5,679 bases of DNA from Candidatus Bipolaricaulota bacterium (GTDB lineage Bacteria > Bipolaricaulota > Bipolaricaulia > UBA7950 > UBA9294): the NCBI GenBank assembly GCA_023132545.1, contig JAGLYB010000109.1, forward strand, positions 1 to 5,679, read 5' to 3'. Below, in pieces: positions 1 to 5,506 of this stretch. How positions within the stretch are numbered: position 1 is the stretch's first letter; every line of letters starts with the position of its first letter. The notes beneath the pieces are model-generated. The model was not told where the DNA came from, searched no databases, and saw only the letters and a list, made by a program, of their open reading frames with translations. The translations under genes and the position numbers were made by a program.

Positions 1-116
1 TGCCCTTCTCTTTTCGGCAACTCTCCTCTTCTTCTCTTCATGGTTAGGAGTATCTAATCACACAACTCTGTTGAGAGGAGGCTGGAAGTGTCAACATCAT
101 TGCGAAACTGGACTGA
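1..116. other. Left-edge intergenic stretch, no supported gene
   Basis: This stretch lies downstream of the DUF47 stop codon. The first 40 bases are almost pure pyrimidine on the plus strand, so a minus-strand transcript would be purine-rich (several AGGAG/GAAGGG-like runs). That could be the ribosome-binding leader of another minus-strand gene beginning beyond the left edge. A minus-strand ATG at 41-39 opens a frame to the edge, but its 13 residues are nearly all charged (MKRRRGELPKREG) and have no good ribosome site, so I do not call it a gene. DUF47 genes are commonly followed by a PiT phosphate transporter, but this frame does not look like a PiT N-terminus. I see no terminator with a T-run here. 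Confidence 0.3.
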
Positions 117-758
117 CTAGAGATGTCTCTGTGCCACCATTAGTTCGATGTGATCGGATAGGTCTTCGGCACGATCCGATAGCTCAACTACCGAGCGAAC
201 GAAGCCGTTTACCTGAAGTTTGTGAGCAAGGTCGAGATCCTGTTCGAACAACTGCTTCAAGACCTTGCGTTCGATGTGGTCAATCTCTCCCTCGATGTGT
301 TCGATTTGAGCCGTGTGTTCAAGTGCTGCCTCCATCTCCTTGAAGAGATTGCTGATGGCACTCTTGACATGAGAGAAGATGAGCTCCGTCTTAGAGGTGA
401 TCTCTAGGATGGCCGGGCGCATGACATCGGGAATCTCGATCCGTTGGATCAGCAGGTGATCCAACGCATTCTCGGCTGCGTTGGCGAGGCGGTCGACTTG
501 CTCGACCAATTGAAGGATGTCGCGGCGAGATGCCGGCATCAATGCCCCGGCCAGCAGTTGGGTTTCCACACGGCGGCGTACGTCATCGGCTTGTCCTTCT
601 GCCTTGTGGGTTTCGAATGCCATCTGGTCGGCCTTTTCGATGTCGCCTTCTTGAACATAGGCATTGAGGGATTGGATGAAGTACTGCAGCGATTTATCTA
701 CGCGATCGAGATGCTCGAAAACCAGTCCTTCAATCTCTTTCTGCTTTTTCCAGAACAT
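117..758 (-). CDS. DUF47 family PhoU-like protein (putative phosphate transport regulator)
   Basis: This is a 213-residue, almost wholly helical soluble protein with heptad-like hydrophobic spacing throughout, starting MFWKKQKEIE. It has the acidic E/D-rich segments of the PhoU/DUF47 fold: around residues 54-59 (EGQADD), 84-100 (VEQVDRLANAAENALD), 153-164 (EHIEGEIDHIER) and 192-204 (ELSDRAEDLSDHI). These are the type of residues that bind metal clusters in PhoU-like three-helix bundles. Length fits the family (about 205-220). Members are usually encoded next to PiT-type inorganic phosphate transporters and are thought to modulate them; no transporter is visible here, but the window ends 116 nt downstream. 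The ATG at 758 is preceded by a G-rich ribosome site (AAGGGGGG about 7 nt away). It is the last gene of the minus-strand series, 111 nt after coaX. Family assignment is firm; the specific role is inferred. Confidence 0.88.
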   Translation of the reverse strand: MFWKKQKEIEGLVFEHLDRVDKSLQYFIQSLNAYVQEGDIEKADQMAFETHKAEGQADDVRRRVETQLLAGALMPASRRDILQLVEQVDRLANAAENALDHLLIQRIEIPDVMRPAILEITSKTELIFSHVKSAISNLFKEMEAALEHTAQIEHIEGEIDHIERKVLKQLFEQDLDLAHKLQVNGFVRSVVELSDRAEDLSDHIELMVAQRHL

Positions 759-869
759 GAAGATTCCCCCCTTCCCAAGGAAGCCACTAGACTTCCCGGA
801 TGCCCATAGGCTTCCCGACTACTTGCAGCAATCCCGGTTTCAACAGCATATCCTTGAGGCTTCGCCTGA
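759..869 (-). other. coaX-DUF47 spacer with weak hairpins and repeated GGGAAG
   Basis: This is a 111-nt spacer. Immediately after the coaX stop there is a small hairpin (AGGC/GCCT, 857-860 with 864-867, GAA triloop on the minus strand). It has no T-run after it, so it is a poor intrinsic terminator. Closer to DUF47 a 7-bp inverted repeat GGAAGCC/GGCTTCC (779-785 with 809-815) could form a larger stem. The minus-strand hexamer GGGAAG occurs three times at 816-811, 797-792 and 776-771, spaced 19 and 21 nt. I cannot see a convincing promoter, so read-through from coaX into DUF47 remains possible. Confidence 0.35.
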
Positions 870-1643
870 TCAACTCATTGTGTTGTGATTGTGGCTCCAC
901 CAAATCCGCAGTCCCTTGAGCGTCAGCACGGGATCATAGAGCGGGATGGAATTGAGATTCTGATAGAACATCTCTCCCTTGCCGCCAGTGGCAATCACTT
1001 GAAGGGGTTCGCCGACTTCGTCTCGGAATCTCCGGATGAGGCCATCGACCAGATCAAGGTAGCCGAGGACGACACCGGCCTGAATGTTGGTGGCCGTGTT
1101 CTTCCCGATAACGGACTCCGGGATCTTTAGCTCAACGGAGTGAAGCTGGGCCGCTCGTTCTGTCAAGGCGCGTGCGGCCAAGCGCATCTCTGGTGCAATG
1201 GCCCCTCCCAGGAATCGCCCATCATCTGCTACGAGATCGAATGTGGTGGCCGTGCCGAAATCCAAGACAAGAATCGGGCCGCCATAGAGCGTGTGCGCAG
1301 CGATGCAATTAGCGATTCGATCAGCCCCCACCGTGTGAGGTGCCTCGACATCCAAGGCAATGGGAGATGTGTCTGCTGTCAGGAAACCGACTTCCCCTTG
1401 CGTAAGTGATTCGAATGCTGCGGTCAATGGGAGGTTCAACGAAGGCACGACCGAGGCGATGGCGACTCCAGTGATATCTGACGGGTCGATCTGAGCCTCG
1501 GCAAGAAGGCTTCTCGTCGTCAGGCGCAGCTCATCGTCAGTTCGATTTCGGTCAGTCGTCACGCGCCATTGATGCACAAGAACGTCTTCCTTAAACAGGC
1601 CAAATACGATGTTTGTGTTGCCGACATCCAAAACCAGCAGCAT
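870..1643 (-). CDS. coaX: Type III pantothenate kinase (CoaX)
   Basis: This enzyme phosphorylates pantothenate to 4'-phosphopantothenate using ATP, the first committed step of CoA synthesis; it is cytosolic. The protein has 257 residues, the usual family length. It shows the ASKHA-fold signature: N-terminal phosphate-binding LDVGNTN (5-11), GADR (106-109) with the catalytic Asp at 108, the second phosphate motif DFGTATT (128-134), GGAIAP (146-151), NTATNIQAGVVLG (182-194) and the ATGGKG adenosine-side motif (218-223). Position 152, after GGAIAP, is Glu where many homologues have Gly, a mild variation. Type III kinases characteristically need a monovalent cation and are not feedback-inhibited by CoA. 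The ATG at 1643 has a strong ribosome site (AAAGGAG, 8 nt spacing). It lies 30 nt after panC, consistent with co-transcription. Confidence 0.95.
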   Translation of the reverse strand: MLLVLDVGNTNIVFGLFKEDVLVHQWRVTTDRNRTDDELRLTTRSLLAEAQIDPSDITGVAIASVVPSLNLPLTAAFESLTQGEVGFLTADTSPIALDVEAPHTVGADRIANCIAAHTLYGGPILVLDFGTATTFDLVADDGRFLGGAIAPEMRLAARALTERAAQLHSVELKIPESVIGKNTATNIQAGVVLGYLDLVDGLIRRFRDEVGEPLQVIATGGKGEMFYQNLNSIPLYDPVLTLKGLRIWWSHNHNTMS

Positions 1644-1673
1644 TTTTCGGGCTCCTTTAGAACAGGCCTCCGC

Positions 1674-2528
1674 CTAGAATAGGCGTTCGCCAGGGGGAAG
1701 GACTGTGTTATCGATCAATCGGGTCGATCCAATCCGAACCGCCAAGCTGACGAGGGCCACCACTTCAATGATCTTCAATTCTTCGAGAGTGTTGAGATCG
1801 GCCACGCTCACATAATCCGGCTGAACCAAGGGTTCAGATTGGAGAACGTCTAGCATAGCATGGCGTAGCATCTCACCGTCTCTCTCACCGTCAGTGTACA
1901 GACTTTCGACAAGCATCAGGCAGCGGCGTAGAACAGGTGCTGCTGCTCGTTGTTCAATCGACAGATAGGCGTTGCGGCTGCTCATAGCCAGGCCATCGGG
2001 TTCGCGAATAGTGGGACCGAGAATGAGCTCGATGTCATAGTTGAGGTCGCGGATCAAGCGGCGAATGACCAAGGCTTGCTGGGCGTCCTTCTGTCCGAAG
2101 AACGCACGTTGCGGACCCACGATGTTGAACAGCTTGGCGACGATGGTGGCAACGCCCCTGAAGTGCGTGGGCCTGGACGTACCTTCCAATCGTTGCGTGA
2201 TCCCGCCTACATCGACCCACGTGCCATATCCTTCTGGATAGAACTCATCGTTGTTCGATGGAGCCAGCACCAAGTCCACGCCTTCCTTCTCTAGCAGTTC
2301 CAAGTCGCTATCGAGATCGCGCGGATACGAAGAGAGATCCTCTGTGGGTGCAAACTGAGTGGGATTCACGAAGATGCTGGCGACGACTGACTTACAAGAT
2401 GATCGAGCAAGACGAGCCAGCGAGAGATGCCCTTCATGCAAGAAGCCCATGGTGGGGACGAAACCCACGGGTTCTTCAAGTCGCGCTCGTCTGGTTCTAA
2501 ACTCTGACAATGTCGTTGCGACGTTCAT
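1674..2528 (-). CDS. panC: Pantoate--beta-alanine ligase (pantothenate synthetase)
   Basis: PanC condenses D-pantoate with beta-alanine, via a pantoyl-adenylate, to give pantothenate. The 284 residues show all the family motifs: PTMGFLHEGH (25-34) with the HxGH nucleotidyltransferase signature at 31-34, SIFVNPTQF (51-59), FRGVATIVAKLFNIV (123-137), FFGQKDAQQ (143-151) and the KMSKS-like MSSRNAYLS (182-190). The frame is open further upstream to 2570, but the start at 2528 is chosen because its ATG overlaps the stop of the preceding gene as ATGA, has a good ribosome site (AGAGGG, about 7 nt spacing) and gives the normal family N-terminus; an upstream start would add 14 unconserved Arg-rich residues. 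The overlap indicates translational coupling to the DUF2520 gene. Stop TAG at 1676-1674. It shares the operon with coaX and coaBC. Confidence 0.96.
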   Translation of the reverse strand: MNVATTLSEFRTRRARLEEPVGFVPTMGFLHEGHLSLARLARSSCKSVVASIFVNPTQFAPTEDLSSYPRDLDSDLELLEKEGVDLVLAPSNNDEFYPEGYGTWVDVGGITQRLEGTSRPTHFRGVATIVAKLFNIVGPQRAFFGQKDAQQALVIRRLIRDLNYDIELILGPTIREPDGLAMSSRNAYLSIEQRAAAPVLRRCLMLVESLYTDGERDGEMLRHAMLDVLQSEPLVQPDYVSVADLNTLEELKIIEVVALVSLAVRIGSTRLIDNTVLPPGERLF

Positions 2529-3412
2529 GACTTGCCCTCTGGATTGACTGCGGCATCGAGCAGCTCGCACATCGTCCGAGCGGCATCTTCGCTCAGCGTT
2601 CCCTTCTCCAGGCCGAGCATCACGGTTTGTTTCCCCATAGCTGCATACGATGCGACGATATCGGGTTGAGACGTCGTCAACGCGTCGAGATGAATGCGCA
2701 CCGTGTCAACGTCGCCTCGCGCGATGGGGCCGGTCAACGCGTCCGGGAAGCCTACTCCCTGGAGATTGTCAATCGTGCCTCTAACAAGAGGTAGCAGGGA
2801 CTGCAGTCCGCTGTCACGCGAAAATCCGAACGATTCCCACAGTCGCGATGCGTCGCCAAGCAGGGCGACAAGGTAATTGGACGCCATTGCCGCACTGGCG
2901 TGGTAGAGCGGCTTATCCGCGCTGGCGATCCATTGAGGTCTTCCCCCGAGCGTCTCCACGAGTTCTTCGAGCGTGTCGTGGAGCTCGTTGCCGGACGCTT
3001 CTAGGGCATAGGTGATGTCCGAGAGACGGGCAGCATGTTCGGCTCCTGGCGCAAAAGTTTGCAATGGGTGCAGGCTGCCGGTTGCCGCGCCAGTTTGCGC
3101 TGCCGAATTCAGGACATCGAGTGACAGGGCACCGCTGCAATGCACGACGCTGGAAGAAGCTGGCCAAGCGATGGATTCGCAGACTGTGGCAATGACATCG
3201 TCAGGCACTGTAAGGAAAGTGAGATCAGCGTTTGTGACCTCGTTAGGGTTCGACACGGCTTCGGCCTGAGGCAGTGCGTTGGCAAGCCGTGCTGCATCCT
3301 CGAAGCGGTGGCTATGGATACTTAGGACGCGGTAGCCCGCAACCATACAAGCTTCGGCGAGTGCAGTGCCCAGCGTGCCAGCTCCGATAAAGGCGAGCGT
3401 GGGTTTCGTCAT
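2525..3412 (-). CDS. Rossmann-like/DUF2520 oxidoreductase, probable ketopantoate reductase (PanG-like)
   Basis: This is a 295-residue NAD(P)-binding protein. The N-terminal Rossmann part carries FIGAGTLGTALAEA (8-21) with GxGxxG at 10-15, then TVPDDVI (68-74), HCSGA (91-95) and GSLHPLQTF (112-120). The C-terminal helical DUF2520 part carries DKPLYHASAAMASNYLVAL (166-184) and ALTGPIARGD (225-234). K167, H171 and N179 sit where related dehydrogenases of the 6-phosphogluconate-like fold keep catalytic residues, which is inference. In actinobacteria this family commonly precedes panC. PanG of Francisella, a ketopantoate reductase unrelated to PanE, is from memory of this general type, so reduction of 2-dehydropantoate to pantoate is the likely job. 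GTG at 3430 would also work, but ATG at 3412 is preferred: AGTAGGGAG lies just before it and it gives the normal N-terminus. It starts 7 nt after coaBC and overlaps panC by 4 nt. Confidence 0.85.
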   Translation of the reverse strand: MTKPTLAFIGAGTLGTALAEACMVAGYRVLSIHSHRFEDAARLANALPQAEAVSNPNEVTNADLTFLTVPDDVIATVCESIAWPASSSVVHCSGALSLDVLNSAAQTGAATGSLHPLQTFAPGAEHAARLSDITYALEASGNELHDTLEELVETLGGRPQWIASADKPLYHASAAMASNYLVALLGDASRLWESFGFSRDSGLQSLLPLVRGTIDNLQGVGFPDALTGPIARGDVDTVRIHLDALTTSQPDIVASYAAMGKQTVMLGLEKGTLSEDAARTMCELLDAAVNPEGKS

Positions 3413-3419
3413 GGGCTCC

Positions 3420-4607
3420 CTACTTTGCACTGAGCAAGCCGACGACGCGATCGAGGATACGTTCGGCAGCCTCGCGCTTAGGCATCAGTGGTAGCGACTC
3501 TTGGTTCCCAGAGGCATCGAGGATCGTGCATTCGTTGTTGTCTGCGCCAATCCCCGAATCCGAACGGCTGATATCATTGGCCACGATCAGGTCGAGATTC
3601 TTGGATACCAGTTTGCCCTTGGCATTTTCGATCAGGTTTTCAGATTCGGCAGCGAATCCAACCCGGATAGGAACATCTCGAATTGTATTCAGAATATCCT
3701 GAGTACGGTTCAGCGGAAGGACGAGATCTACATCCTCCTTCTTGATCTTCTCGGATGCCCGCATCTCAGGCGCATAATCGGCAACTGCTGCGGCCATGAT
3801 CAGGATATCCGCATCCGTTGATACCGCCTCTACCGTGTCTAGCATCTCTGCTGCTGTCCCAACTGAGTGAACGTTCATTCCAGCCGGTGTAGGCAGCGTT
3901 GTTGCCCCGGAGATAAGCGATACGTTCGCTCCGCGATCACGAGCCGCTTCAGCCAATGCGAATCCCATCTTTCCTGTCGATCGGTTTCCCAAGAAACGTA
4001 CGGGGTCGATTGGTTCACGGGTTCCGCCAGCCGTAATGACGATCTTGCGACCAGCCAGGTCTCCGTTTGCGCCAAGCATGCCCAGCGCCACGCCCAGAAT
4101 TTCAGTGACTGGAGCGAATCGACCGGCACCGAAGCCGCCAGAAGCAAGTCGGCCTGTTGCTGGTCCCACAAAGCTCATGCCAAGGGATTGAAGCGTTTCT
4201 AGATTGGCTTGAGTGGCCGCGTTCTCCCACATCGCTGTGTGCATGGCCAGAGCGATAAGGATGGGCGCGCGGGTAGCCAAGGCTGTGCATGTCAATAGAT
4301 CATCAGCGATGCCCGCCGCCATCTTGGCTATCACATTGGCGGTGGCCGGAGCAATGATCATCAAGTCTGCGACCTCGGAAAGTGAGATGTGCTCAATGGA
4401 AAACGGATTGGTCAACTCGAACATGCTCGTAGATACAGGAAGCCCGGTAATGGCACGAAACGTAGCCGGTCCAACAAGCTGCGTTGCAGCCTCAGTCATG
4501 ACCGTATGCACCGAGACACCGGCTTGTGTGAGCTTGCTGGCCAGATCAACAGCCTTGTACGCGGCAATCGATCCGGTGACTCCGAGAACAACGTGTCTTT
4601 CTGACAT
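3420..4607 (-). CDS. coaBC: Bifunctional phosphopantothenoylcysteine decarboxylase / phosphopantothenate--cysteine ligase (CoaBC, Dfp)
   Basis: This FMN-dependent fusion makes 4'-phosphopantetheine: the C-terminal CoaB half ligates cysteine to 4'-phosphopantothenate and the N-terminal CoaC half decarboxylates the product. It has 395 residues, normal for the fusion. CoaC (about 1-180) shows GVTGSIAAYKA (9-19), the active-site His at 73 (IEHIS) and PATAN (87-91). The PxMNxxMW motif reads LAMHTAMW (120-127), with Leu for Pro and His for Asn, and the segment that in E. coli Dfp holds Cys158 reads GRLASGGFGAGR (152-163) without Cys. CoaB (about 187-395) is canonical: TAGGTREPIDPVRFLGNRSTGKMG (192-215), AAAVADYAP (272-280), KIKK (287-290), VGFAAES (316-322), VANDIS (342-347). 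The ATG at 4607 follows a strong ribosome site (AAAGGGAG). It is the first gene of the operon. Confidence 0.94.
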   Translation of the reverse strand: MSERHVVLGVTGSIAAYKAVDLASKLTQAGVSVHTVMTEAATQLVGPATFRAITGLPVSTSMFELTNPFSIEHISLSEVADLMIIAPATANVIAKMAAGIADDLLTCTALATRAPILIALAMHTAMWENAATQANLETLQSLGMSFVGPATGRLASGGFGAGRFAPVTEILGVALGMLGANGDLAGRKIVITAGGTREPIDPVRFLGNRSTGKMGFALAEAARDRGANVSLISGATTLPTPAGMNVHSVGTAAEMLDTVEAVSTDADILIMAAAVADYAPEMRASEKIKKEDVDLVLPLNRTQDILNTIRDVPIRVGFAAESENLIENAKGKLVSKNLDLIVANDISRSDSGIGADNNECTILDASGNQESLPLMPKREAAERILDRVVGLLSAK

Positions 4608-4623
4608 TTCTCTCCCTTTACCG

Positions 4624-4635
4624 ATCCGCGCGGAT
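4624..4635. promoter_or_regulatory. Perfect 12-bp palindrome at the predicted start site, candidate operator
   Basis: ATCCGCGCGGAT is a perfect inverted repeat (6-bp half-sites, no spacer). It overlaps the end of the predicted -10 element and covers the predicted transcription start of the coaBC operon. A symmetrical site in this position is where a dimeric repressor would act. No regulator gene is in the window, and a GC-rich 12-mer palindrome can arise by chance. Confidence 0.4.
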
Positions 4636-4662
4636 TGTACCGTGGGAACTCAGCCATGCAAA
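4634..4662 (-). promoter_or_regulatory. Predicted sigma70-type promoter of the coaBC operon
   Basis: On the minus strand, TACAAT (4639-4634) matches the -10 consensus at five of six positions. TTTGCA (4662-4657), 17 nt upstream of it, matches the -35 consensus at four of six. Transcription would start near 4627, leaving a leader of about 20 nt before the coaBC ATG that includes its ribosome site. The -35 hexamer lies inside the first large hairpin. This is seen by eye only; no start site is known. Confidence 0.5.
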
Positions 4663-4679
4663 GCGCATGGCTGAGTTCC
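4645..4679. repeat. Hairpin 1: 15-bp perfect inverted repeat
   Basis: The arms GGAACTCAGCCATGC (4645-4659) and GCATGGCTGAGTTCC (4665-4679) are exactly complementary around a 5-nt loop (AAAGC). On the plus strand it is followed by only three T residues, so it is a weak intrinsic-terminator candidate in that direction and none at all in the other. It lies between divergent genes, where a terminator is not expected. Confidence 0.85.
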
Positions 4680-4682
4680 TTT

Positions 4683-4711
4683 GAGAAATCTCAGCAGAGC
4701 TGGGATTTCTC
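4683..4711. repeat. Hairpin 2: 13-bp inverted repeat
   Basis: The arms GAGAAATCTCAGC (4683-4695) and GCTGGGATTTCTC (4699-4711) pair over 13 bp with one T-G wobble around an AGA loop. It starts only 3 nt after hairpin 1. Both hairpins contain CTCAGC in the left arm (4649-4654 and 4690-4695) but are otherwise different in sequence, so they are not copies of one repeat. Confidence 0.85.
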
Positions 4712-4716
4712 TTGGG

Positions 4717-4758
4717 TTGCTGCTCAATGCAGAGTAGCAAGGAACGCGAAGCGTTGCC
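4717..4758. repeat. Hairpins 3 and 4 continuing the tandem hairpin array
   Basis: Hairpin 3 pairs TTGCTGCTC (4717-4725) with GAGTAGCAA (4732-4740), 9 bp with one wobble and a 6-nt loop. Hairpin 4 pairs AACGC (4743-4747) with GCGTT (4751-4755) around GAA, and can extend by two G-C pairs with one bulge. Its core GCGAAGC is known as an unusually stable DNA mini-hairpin. The two follow hairpin 2 with 5-nt and 2-nt gaps. Confidence 0.65.
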
Positions 4759-4761
4759 ATG

Positions 4762-4834
4762 TTGCACCAAGCAGCTTGATGGCTGTAGGATGGCGTCTGG
4801 GAATACCAAGCTCAATATGAGAGGATAGGTGCAA
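4762..4834 (+). promoter_or_regulatory. Candidate folded leader covering the ribosome site of the small ORF
   Basis: TTGCACC (4762-4768) is exactly complementary to GGTGCAA (4828-4834), which contains most of the AGGTG ribosome-binding site of the ORF starting at 4839. Inside it, AGCTTG (4773-4778) pairs with CAAGCT (4807-4812), and a competing small stem is GCAGC/GCTGT (4771-4775 with 4782-4786). A nested and alternative-pairing leader of this kind could control translation. No known riboswitch class is recognised. Confidence 0.35.
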
Positions 4835-4838
4835 GCTA

Positions 4839-4937
4839 ATGACGGATGAGAGGCTGCGAAACCTGGATCAAAGCGCCTTGGTGCTAGCGTGGATGTCTGA
4901 ACATTGGCAAGTGTTGGACAGCCAGAGGGATGATTGA
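4839..4937 (+). CDS. Small ORF, 32 residues, translationally coupled to the next gene
   Basis: ATG at 4839 opens a 32-residue frame, MTDERLRNLD... ending ...SQRDD, stop TGA at 4935-4937. A ribosome site AGGTG lies about 7 nt upstream. The stop shares one base with the ATG of the following membrane-protein gene (TGATG), the arrangement typical of coupled translation. The ribosome site of that gene (AGAGGG) lies inside this ORF. The peptide has a charged N-terminus, a short hydrophobic middle (SALVLAWM, 12-19) and an acidic tail. It could be a leader peptide that governs the downstream gene or a small partner protein. I do not recognise it. The overlap is the main support; the ORF is short enough to occur by chance. 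Confidence 0.45.
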   Translation: MTDERLRNLDQSALVLAWMSEHWQVLDSQRDD

Positions 4938-5506
4938 TGAGTGATTCACTTCAAGTCGTGCTTGCGCTGTGGGGTGCAATCCTAGCGACGGCGCTTGGGA
5001 TCATCGAACTTCTAAAACACTTCAGGGACAAACCGCGAATCTTGGTGAGCGCTGACCTTAGCTTCCGAGCAGCAACCAAGGAAGCCGACGCCAAGGGGAC
5101 GTTGATCGAGACTGATCACGGCCTCAACGAAGTTCTTCTCGCGCTCACAGCAGCAAATCATGGAAAGCAGCCAATACAGATCACGGCATGCTTGGTCGAA
5201 GAAGCGAATGGGAACCTGCAGCAGGTGATCCCCCCCGGGCTACCAGCGCTGCTGGAGCCAAACACGCAAGTTCGGGTCGAGATTCAGAAAGAATGGCTCG
5301 ACAACGTCAATGTGGTGCGCCTGGGGGTGCTCGACGCCCTAGGGCGCGTTCACTCAATCGATTCGTCACATGTGGCTCATCTTGTGCAGAGGAGCAATGC
5401 GCTGCCGAGCAACAAGTGCGAATACCGCAATCGGGAAACCGGCGATGGCGTGAAAGCTTTTCAAGCGAAGGACAAGTCTATTCTCACTAAGAGGCCAATG
5501 GGATGA
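4937..5506 (+). CDS. Single-pass membrane-anchored protein of unknown function
   Basis: The 189-residue protein has one N-terminal transmembrane helix (about residues 5-25, LQVVLALWGAILATALGIIEL) followed by a basic patch KHFRDKPR (27-34), which predicts a short N-terminus outside and a cytosolic soluble part by the positive-inside rule. Residues 35-145 look beta-rich: ILVSADLSF, EVLLALTAANHGKQPIQITACLVEE (65-89) with the ANxGxxPI pattern seen in Ig-like or stalk domains of many small hypothetical membrane proteins, VRVEIQKEW and VVRLGVLDALGRVHSI. The last 35 residues are polar and probably disordered. ATG at 4937 is preferred over TTG at 4934 because AGAGGG lies 7 nt upstream and the ATG overlaps the preceding stop. 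No catalytic motif, SIR2, macro or SLOG domain is seen. It lies 92 nt before a TIR-like gene, suggesting a shared accessory function. Reality as a gene is good; function unknown. Confidence 0.75.
   Translation: MSDSLQVVLALWGAILATALGIIELLKHFRDKPRILVSADLSFRAATKEADAKGTLIETDHGLNEVLLALTAANHGKQPIQITACLVEEANGNLQQVIPPGLPALLEPNTQVRVEIQKEWLDNVNVVRLGVLDALGRVHSIDSSHVAHLVQRSNALPSNKCEYRNRETGDGVKAFQAKDKSILTKRPMG

Noticed and set aside
1..41. Minus-strand partial ORF at the left edge as a PiT transporter start
   Set aside because: The 13 visible residues are highly charged (MKRRRGELPKREG), unlike the hydrophobic N-terminus of PiT proteins, and the ribosome site is poor.
2529..2570. Upstream start for panC
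   Set aside because: It would add 14 Arg-rich residues not typical of PanC and extend the overlap; the ATG at 2528 has a ribosome site and the ATGA overlap.
3413..3430. GTG start for the DUF2520 gene at 3430
   Set aside because: There is no ribosome site before it, and it would overlap the coaBC end. The ATG at 3412 has AGGGAG just upstream and gives the normal Rossmann N-terminus.
4645..4682. Hairpin 1 as an intrinsic terminator
   Set aside because: It has only three T residues after the stem on the plus strand, and no plus-strand gene upstream needs termination because coaBC is divergent.
4645..4758. Hairpins as integron attC sites, IS200/IS605 ends or a CRISPR array
   Set aside because: There is no integrase or transposase, no shared arm sequence, no attC-like core sites, and no regularly spaced identical repeats.
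4618..4820. Overlapping open frames on both strands across the hairpin region
   Set aside because: They arise from the inverted repeats, have no convincing ribosome sites and no recognisable protein features.
4645..4838. The hairpin array as a retron msr-msd
   Set aside because: Several stem-loops before a protein gene recall a retron non-coding RNA, but no reverse transcriptase follows: the next genes are a membrane protein and a TIR-like protein. I also see no terminal a1/a2 pairing enclosing the whole array.
4937..5506. Membrane protein as a Thoeris ThsA homologue
   Set aside because: It is short, has one transmembrane helix and lacks recognisable SIR2, macro or SLOG motifs.
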